A stretch of DNA of 6,410 nt. Source: DAOVDI01 sp965373045. GTDB taxonomy: Bacteria > Acidobacteriota > Aminicenantia > Aminicenantales > Aminicenantaceae. Below are positions 1 to 4,111 of the stretch, piece after piece; position 1 is the stretch's first letter; each line of letters begins with the position of its first letter. The position numbers were made by a program, and so were the translations under genes. The stretch is taken from contig CBDVEQ010000151.1 in assembly GCA_965373045.1 (NCBI GenBank), positions 1-6,410 of the forward strand, written 5' to 3'. Under the pieces are notes generated by a model. The model was not told the origin of the DNA. It did not search any database and saw only the letters and a list, made by a program, of their open reading frames with translations.

Positions 1-1
1 A

Positions 2-202
2 CTCAAAAGGCAGGTCACAGGATCTGTCCTCTGGATTAAATCCATGGAGATCCTCAAGGAAAAAGAAGGGGAACAATGCATTGAACTGGGGGCGGGTAGA
101 GTCCTTTCAGGCCTGATGAAGCGTATCAGCCGGAAGTGGTCCCATCCGCCTGAAATCTTGAGTATCAGTGATCCGGATACACTGGAAAAAGTCAAGCCGT
201 GA
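2..202 (+). CDS. fabD: Malonyl-CoA:ACP transacylase, C-terminal fragment (5' end outside the window)
   Basis: Only the last 66 codons and a TGA stop are present; the reading frame enters from the left edge. FabD moves the malonyl group from CoA to acyl carrier protein, supplying the extender unit for fatty acid synthesis in the cytoplasm. The fragment opens with RQVTGSVLW, which aligns with the E. coli stretch RQLYNPVQW; its Gln (fragment residue 4) matches active-site Gln250. It continues with IELGAGRVLSGLMKRI, the counterpart of the family's VGPGKVLTGL-KRI, with Ala in place of the usual Pro. The tail ISDPDTLEKVKP is typical of FabD C-termini. The catalytic Ser and His would lie upstream and cannot be seen. 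No fabG or acpP follows on this strand, so fabD appears to be the last gene of its unit, converging on pgsA with a 51-bp gap. The family assignment is by recall of conserved motifs and is fairly secure. Confidence 0.88.
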   Translation, partial: LKRQVTGSVLWIKSMEILKEKEGEQCIELGAGRVLSGLMKRISRKWSHPPEILSISDPDTLEKVKP

Positions 203-253
203 CAGGACCCGTCCTTCCCCATAGGACCAATGTTCATCACGAGACAAACCAGA

Positions 254-790
254 TTAATTGGAAAGGACTTTTTTCCCGAACTTAATGTATATCTCCGCAG
301 CTGATATTACGGCTGTAACAATGGATATCCAGAGGCCGATCTGGGAAAAAACATACAGTTTCCCCAGAATTCCCTCGCCCAGGATCAACAAGGCAACGGT
401 GTAGGTTTCTGCATTCATTTTGATCTTACCGAAAATGGAAGCAGGGATATTGATCCCTTTTGAGGAAGCGATAGCCCTGAATCCGGACACTGCGATCTCC
501 CGGCCGATGATGATGATCACTATCCAGGCCGGTACCACCCCCAATTCAACAAGACAGATGAATGCGGAAGCGATCAGAAGTTTATCTGCTGTAGGATCCA
601 GCAACTCACCAAATACAGTGATCTGTCCTTTTTTCCGGGCCCAGATACCGTCCAGCATGTCTGTGATTGCTGCAGCCATAAAAATAGCGAAGCCGATAAT
701 AGCCTTATGGCTGTGACCGGAAAGGAGAACTACTATAAGGGCCGGGATCATCAGGATCCGCAGTCCAGTCAGAATATTGGGTCCGTTCAT
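254..790 (-). CDS. pgsA: CDP-diacylglycerol--glycerol-3-phosphate 3-phosphatidyltransferase (PGP synthase)
   Basis: This 178-residue integral membrane protein makes phosphatidylglycerophosphate and CMP from CDP-diacylglycerol and sn-glycerol 3-phosphate, the committed step to phosphatidylglycerol and cardiolipin. The complete CDP-alcohol phosphotransferase signature D-x2-DG-x2-AR-x8-G-x3-D-x3-D is present: D44, D47, G48, A51, R52, G61, D65 and D69. GREIAVSGFR (96-105) and GKIK (121-124) also fit PgsA. Hydrophobic stretches near residues 8-24, 29-43, 71-96, 130-142 and 146-168 fit the multi-pass fold, and the length is normal. The ATG start gives the usual family opening (MN-PNILT-LRI); an in-frame TAG lies six codons upstream, so no longer start is available. 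No clear Shine-Dalgarno sequence precedes it. One oddity is that the usual K-T-x-x-Q after the GK element reads K-M-N-A-E here (M125, E128). The gene is convergent with fabD and divergent from mutS. A related CDP-alcohol phosphotransferase specificity is possible but less likely. Confidence 0.93.
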   Translation of the reverse strand: MNGPNILTGLRILMIPALIVVLLSGHSHKAIIGFAIFMAAAITDMLDGIWARKKGQITVFGELLDPTADKLLIASAFICLVELGVVPAWIVIIIIGREIAVSGFRAIASSKGINIPASIFGKIKMNAETYTVALLILGEGILGKLYVFSQIGLWISIVTAVISAAEIYIKFGKKVLSN

Positions 791-798
791 GATGACTT

Positions 799-827
799 TT
801 TATACTACAATCAGGAATCTTCTGCAA
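799..827 (-). promoter_or_regulatory. Candidate sigma70-type promoter for pgsA
   Basis: On the minus strand, TTGCAG (827-822) is followed after 17 bp by TATAAA (804-799). The -10 matches consensus at 5 of 6 positions, the -35 at only 3 of 6. Transcription would begin within about two bases of the pgsA ATG at 790, giving a nearly leaderless mRNA, consistent with the lack of a Shine-Dalgarno sequence. The true promoter could equally lie further upstream. Confidence 0.3.
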
Positions 828-853
828 CTCAAGAGGAGAATGCGTCTTAGCGG

Positions 854-882
854 TTGCAAATTTGGCAGCTGATTTGTATAGT
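854..882 (+). promoter_or_regulatory. Candidate sigma70-type promoter for mutS
   Basis: TTGCAA (854-859) and TATAGT (877-882) are separated by exactly 17 bp. They match the consensus -35 at 4 of 6 and the -10 at 5 of 6 positions. The predicted start near 889 would leave a leader of about 80 nt before the mutS ATG. It lies in the only non-coding gap upstream of mutS and points towards it. This is inferred from sequence alone. Confidence 0.5.
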
Positions 883-933
883 TGGTGCGTAAGTCTGAAT
901 TTGGAAAATTTGGGGACAAACGAGACGAACAAG

Positions 934-971
934 ATGAACGGGATAACGAAATGAACGATTTTTTCTTATGA
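934..971 (+). other. Two overlapping mini-ORFs in the mutS leader
   Basis: An ATG at 934 opens a six-codon frame (MNGITK) whose TGA (952-954) overlaps a second ATG at 951 as ATGA. The second six-codon frame (MNDFFL) ends with TGA at 969-971, which overlaps the mutS ATG at 968, again as ATGA. Both begin with the repeated heptamer ATGAACG. mutS has no Shine-Dalgarno sequence of its own, so re-initiation from such a leader is conceivable. Neither mini-ORF has a strong ribosome binding site, and a chance arrangement is quite possible. Confidence 0.25.
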
Positions 972-3589
972 GTGAAAAAGCACCCACTCCGATGATGGAG
1001 CAGTACCTGCGGATCAAAAAAAGCCATCCGGAAACACTTCTTTTTTTCCGGCTGGGGGATTTCTACGAGATGTTTTATGAGGATGCAAAAAAAGCGTCCG
1101 CAGTCCTTGAGATCGCCCTAACATCACGCCATAAGGTCCCCATGTGCGGGGTCCCCCATCATGCTGCGGATCGTTATCTAACCAAACTTCTCAAACATGG
1201 TTATAAAGTTGCAGTCTGTGAACAGGTTGAGGATCCGAAAAAAGCGAAAGGTGTAGTAAAACGGGAGGTCACAAAGATCCTGACTCCGGGAACGGCTATC
1301 GAGTTTGATCTTAGAGGAGAAAAGGAAAGCAGCTATATTGCCAGTGTTTTTATTGAGAAGGAAGACTGGGGGCTTTCCATGATCGATCTGGCATCGGGTG
1401 ATATAAGGACTATGCAAAGCGATGCTTCTGATAAAAAGGTCCTATCCGATGAAATATTTCGACTGTCTCCAAAAGAAGTTATTTTTCCTGCAAGCCAGGA
1501 AGAATCGATTTATGGAAAAGGCCGGATCGATGACCGGATGACGGTGCATAAAAGCAAACAGGAAGATTGGATTTTTGACCTTGCTCAGACAAGGAATGAG
1601 CTGAATAACCATTTTAAGGTGAAATCACTGGCTGGGTTTGATCTGGAAGACAAAGATCTTGCCGTTCGTGCATCGGGAGCACTGTTGTATTATCTGAAAG
1701 GACTAAGGAACAATTCGCTATCCTTGATAAGGAGGATATCATTCCTTCATTCCCGGTATTATATAACACTGGATACTTCCAGCATTAAAAACCTCGAACT
1801 TGTCAGGAACCTCAGGGACGGCAGGCGGCAGGGATCATTCCTGGATACTATTGATCTTACCGTAACATCCATGGGAGGGAGGCTTATCCGGTACTGGCTT
1901 CTTCATCCAGTGATGGATACCGGAGAGATCCATATCCGCCTGGATGCGGTTTCGGAATTTCTTGAAAAGACCATTGAACGGCATGATTTGCGCGATTCTC
2001 TGAAAGAAATATTTGACCTGGAGAGATTGACGGGGAAAGTATCACTCTCTGTTGCTCATGCAAAAGATCTTGTGTCTCTGAAAAAATCTCTGATGCCTCT
2101 GCCCGGGATCAAAAGGGAGCTTAAAGCCTTTTCGTCAAAAAAATTAAAAGCTCTCCACAAAAGCTGGGACAATGCGGAGGACATCGTCGATCTGATCGAG
2201 CGGGCGATCAGGGAGGAGCCGTCTTTTCTCCTCACAGACGGCGGGATCATAGCGGAGAATTATAACAAGGAACTGGATGAGCTCCGGCAGATCAGCCGGT
2301 CAGGGAAATCCTTTATTGTTCAACTGGAAAGACGGGAGAAGGAAAGAACCGGGATCACTTCTCTTAAAGTCCGGTACAACAAGGTGTTTGGCTACTATAT
2401 TGAAGTCACCAGGTCGAATCTATCCCTTGTGCCTGAGGACTATATCCGCAAACAAACCCTTGTCAATTCCGAACGATTCATCACACCGGAATTGAAAGAT
2501 TATGAGGAAAAGGTCCTTAATGCCGAGCAGCGCATTGGGGAATTGGAATATAAACTGTTTCTTGAAGTCAGGGAACGCATATCAGCGAATACAGAGAGGC
2601 TTCAGACAATATCTGCGAATATTGCGGTAATGGATGTTCTTTCCGCTATGGCAGAGCTGGCGGCTCAGAGAAATTTTAACCGGCCGATCGTGGATGAAAA
2701 AGACCGCATCAAGATCGTTTCCGGCCGCCATCCAGTCATTGAATACTGGAATGATGAACCTTTCATTCCCAATGACACTTATCTGAATCAGAATGAGGAC
2801 CAGATCCTGATCGTTACAGGGCCGAACATGGGTGGCAAATCCACCTACCTGAGGCAGGTTGCTCTAATCTGCATACTGGCGCAGATGGGAAGTTTTGTGC
2901 CGGCCAAAGAGGCGGAGATCGGTGTTGTAGACCGTATATTTACCCGGATCGGGGCCATGGATTTCCTGAGTGTCGGGCAGTCGACCTTTATGGTTGAAAT
3001 GCTGGAAACCGCCAATATATTAAACAATGCAACGGAAAAAAGCCTGATCCTCTTGGATGAGATCGGAAGAGGAACGAGCACATTTGATGGATTGAGCCTG
3101 GCATGGGCTATTTCGGAATTTCTCCATGAAAACGAGTCTATCCGGGCTAAAACCCTATTTGCCACCCATTATCATGAATTGACCGAACTGTCCCTGACGC
3201 TCAACAGGATTAAAAATTATCATGTTTCCGTAAAGGAACAAAAAGAGGACATCATCTTTCTCAGGAAGATCATCCCGGGCCCTTCGGACCAGAGTTATGG
3301 GATTCATGTAGCAAAACTGGCAGGCATTCCTGATGAAGTCATCGATCGGGCAAAGGAGATACTTTTTAATCTGGAGAAAAAAGAGTTGGACGATTCCGGT
3401 GCACCGAGAATCGCCTATAGGACAGCGGATAAAAGGAACAGATCGCAGCTTTTTTTATTTGAGGAAGATAAGGAACTGGCGCTTCTTGACACGATCAGGG
3501 AAGAGTTGCTGAATATGGATATTTCCCAATTGACACCTATTGAAGCTCTCAACCGGCTGAGTAAGCTAAAGGACAAATTGGTCAGGTGA
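968..3589 (+). CDS. mutS: DNA mismatch repair protein MutS
   Basis: This complete 873-residue protein is the cytoplasmic ATPase that recognises mispaired and looped-out bases and recruits MutL. The N-terminal mismatch-binding domain carries GDFYEMF (30-36), with F32-x-E34 equivalent to E. coli F36-x-E38. A connector domain (about 125-250) and the core/lever and clamp domains (about 265-560) follow, including the conserved stretch around NKVFGYYIEV (471-480). The ABC-type ATPase has Walker A GPNMGGKST (618-626), signature STFMVEMLETANIL (672-685), Walker B LILLDE with D697/E698, and the ATHYHEL switch with H734. Near the C-terminus, QLFLF (827-831) fits the beta-clamp binding motif, and a tetramerisation-like tail (about 836-873, SQLTPIEALNRLSKLK) completes it. 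Length is typical for MutS1, and the MutS2 Smr domain is absent. The ATG start is supported by the TPMMEQYL opening and an in-frame TAA at 944-946; no Shine-Dalgarno sequence is visible. No mutL is seen nearby. The 3' end overlaps the opposite-strand small gene by 8 bp. Confidence 0.97.
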   Translation: MSEKAPTPMMEQYLRIKKSHPETLLFFRLGDFYEMFYEDAKKASAVLEIALTSRHKVPMCGVPHHAADRYLTKLLKHGYKVAVCEQVEDPKKAKGVVKREVTKILTPGTAIEFDLRGEKESSYIASVFIEKEDWGLSMIDLASGDIRTMQSDASDKKVLSDEIFRLSPKEVIFPASQEESIYGKGRIDDRMTVHKSKQEDWIFDLAQTRNELNNHFKVKSLAGFDLEDKDLAVRASGALLYYLKGLRNNSLSLIRRISFLHSRYYITLDTSSIKNLELVRNLRDGRRQGSFLDTIDLTVTSMGGRLIRYWLLHPVMDTGEIHIRLDAVSEFLEKTIERHDLRDSLKEIFDLERLTGKVSLSVAHAKDLVSLKKSLMPLPGIKRELKAFSSKKLKALHKSWDNAEDIVDLIERAIREEPSFLLTDGGIIAENYNKELDELRQISRSGKSFIVQLERREKERTGITSLKVRYNKVFGYYIEVTRSNLSLVPEDYIRKQTLVNSERFITPELKDYEEKVLNAEQRIGELEYKLFLEVRERISANTERLQTISANIAVMDVLSAMAELAAQRNFNRPIVDEKDRIKIVSGRHPVIEYWNDEPFIPNDTYLNQNEDQILIVTGPNMGGKSTYLRQVALICILAQMGSFVPAKEAEIGVVDRIFTRIGAMDFLSVGQSTFMVEMLETANILNNATEKSLILLDEIGRGTSTFDGLSLAWAISEFLHENESIRAKTLFATHYHELTELSLTLNRIKNYHVSVKEQKEDIIFLRKIIPGPSDQSYGIHVAKLAGIPDEVIDRAKEILFNLEKKELDDSGAPRIAYRTADKRNRSQLFLFEEDKELALLDTIREELLNMDISQLTPIEALNRLSKLKDKLVR

Positions 3590-3935
3590 TATTTTCTTCG
3601 TCTTCAGGAATATCCACATCAACAGGGTCTTTATTGTCGTAATCTGCTTCTTCTGTTTCTTTTAATGACTCTGCTGACTCTTCATTTGCATAGGGAGTTT
3701 CATCCTCCTCTCCCATCTTTTTTTCAATAGCAAGATTGAATTCTTCTTTGTCTTCGTAACGCCTTAAATAATTGGACTCTGTGTCGAGATAGCCAAGTTC
3801 GAGATAGTCATCTTCAATAATACAAAAAATGGACTGCCAGTGCCCAGTTTGAAGATCTCCTATGGTTTCAATGATAGTCGCCACTTCCTTGATGGCATCC
3901 AGTGTCAGCCAGCTTGTTATTTCTATCACTTCCAT
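3582..3935 (-). CDS. Uncharacterised acidic 117-residue protein
   Basis: I do not recognise this protein. Residues 1-60 look like a small folded alpha/beta unit: a likely helix (about 12-26, LDAIKEVATIIETIG), then strand-like QSIFCIIED (34-42) and YLELGYLD (44-51). Residues 61-117 are strongly acidic, with 24 Asp/Glu against 5 Lys and no Arg, little hydrophobic content and probable disorder. There is no signal peptide or membrane segment, so it is probably cytoplasmic. The gene is supported by a GGGAG ribosome binding site six bases before the ATG, a candidate promoter with a perfect TTGACA, and the lack of any competing gene in the space between mutS and clpB. Its TGA lies within the last codons of mutS, giving an 8-bp tail-to-tail overlap. 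It is divergent from clpB, but a functional link to proteostasis would be guesswork. A spurious open frame cannot be excluded. Confidence 0.7.
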   Translation of the reverse strand: MEVIEITSWLTLDAIKEVATIIETIGDLQTGHWQSIFCIIEDDYLELGYLDTESNYLRRYEDKEEFNLAIEKKMGEEDETPYANEESAESLKETEEADYDNKDPVDVDIPEDEENIT

Positions 3936-3941
3936 TTCATA

Positions 3942-3946
3942 CTCCC
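3942..3946 (-). promoter_or_regulatory. Ribosome binding site of the acidic small gene
   Basis: GGGAG on the minus strand ends six bases before the ATG at 3935-3933. It fixes this start over an overlapping ATG at 3940-3938, which is in another frame and stops after four codons. Confidence 0.6.
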
Positions 3947-3953
3947 AAAATAA

Positions 3954-3981
3954 AAAATATCAATTTTTACAAATTTGTCAA
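3954..3981 (-). promoter_or_regulatory. Candidate promoter of the acidic small gene
   Basis: On the minus strand a perfect -35 TTGACA (3981-3976) is followed after 16 bp by TATTTT (3959-3954), a 4 of 6 match to the -10. Transcription would begin near 3947, just in front of the GGGAG ribosome binding site, so the leader would be very short. The surrounding DNA is very AT-rich, so the -10 assignment is uncertain. Confidence 0.4.
3969..3978. repeat. Perfect 10-bp palindrome ACAAATTTGT
   Basis: ACAAATTTGT is its own reverse complement and overlaps the -35 TTGACA of the small gene's candidate promoter by three bases, a position where a repressor could act. Such a short AT-rich palindrome can also occur by chance, and no regulator family is suggested by it. 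Confidence 0.25.
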
Positions 3982-4031
3982 GTATAAAAATGAAAAATGT
4001 TGACCTCGAGAAGAAGAGAGAACTGTATATC

Positions 4032-4060
4032 TTGATTCCCACAGTTTTCTATATTATCCT
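4032..4060 (+). promoter_or_regulatory. Weak candidate promoter for clpB
   Basis: TTGATT (4032-4037) and TATCCT (4055-4060) are 17 bp apart; each matches the sigma70 consensus at 4 of 6 positions. An overlapping TATTAT (4052-4057) is a better -10 but sits only 14 bp from this -35. I see no CIRCE inverted repeat (TTAGCACTC-N9-GAGTGCTAA), no CtsR heptad repeat and no convincing sigma32-type promoter, although clpB is usually heat-induced. Confidence 0.25.
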
Positions 4061-4100
4061 TACTTATCATTATGAATTAAACTGGATTATTCACCAGAGA

Positions 4101-4105
4101 GAGGG
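4101..4105 (+). promoter_or_regulatory. Ribosome binding site of clpB
   Basis: GAGGG, within the purine run AGAGAGAGGGA, ends six bases before the ATG at 4112. It is the clearest Shine-Dalgarno sequence in the window and supports this start. Confidence 0.75.
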
Positions 4106-4111
4106 ATAACC

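Noticed and set aside
204..227. Alternating AGGAC / GTCCT / AGGAC segments between fabD and pgsA that could form short hairpins
   Set aside because: The stems are only 5 bp, one has a 2-nt loop, and no T-tract follows on either strand, so an intrinsic terminator is not supported.
420..716. 98-codon open frame on the plus strand
   Set aside because: It lies wholly inside pgsA on the opposite strand, and its translation shows no recognisable family, while pgsA carries a full catalytic motif.
705..1027. Two overlapping 75-codon minus-strand frames across the pgsA/mutS gap
   Set aside because: They overlap pgsA or mutS coding sequence, have low-complexity Ser/Arg/Phe-rich translations, and would cover the candidate promoters.
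2277..2495. 72-codon plus-strand frame inside mutS
   Set aside because: It is an out-of-frame reading of the conserved MutS clamp/core region with no independent evidence.
3990..4080. Possible heat-shock operator upstream of clpB
   Set aside because: GGTCAA occurs once on the minus strand near 4000-4005 but lacks the second CtsR half-site at the right spacing, and CTTGAT followed by TCCC is not spaced like a sigma32 promoter.
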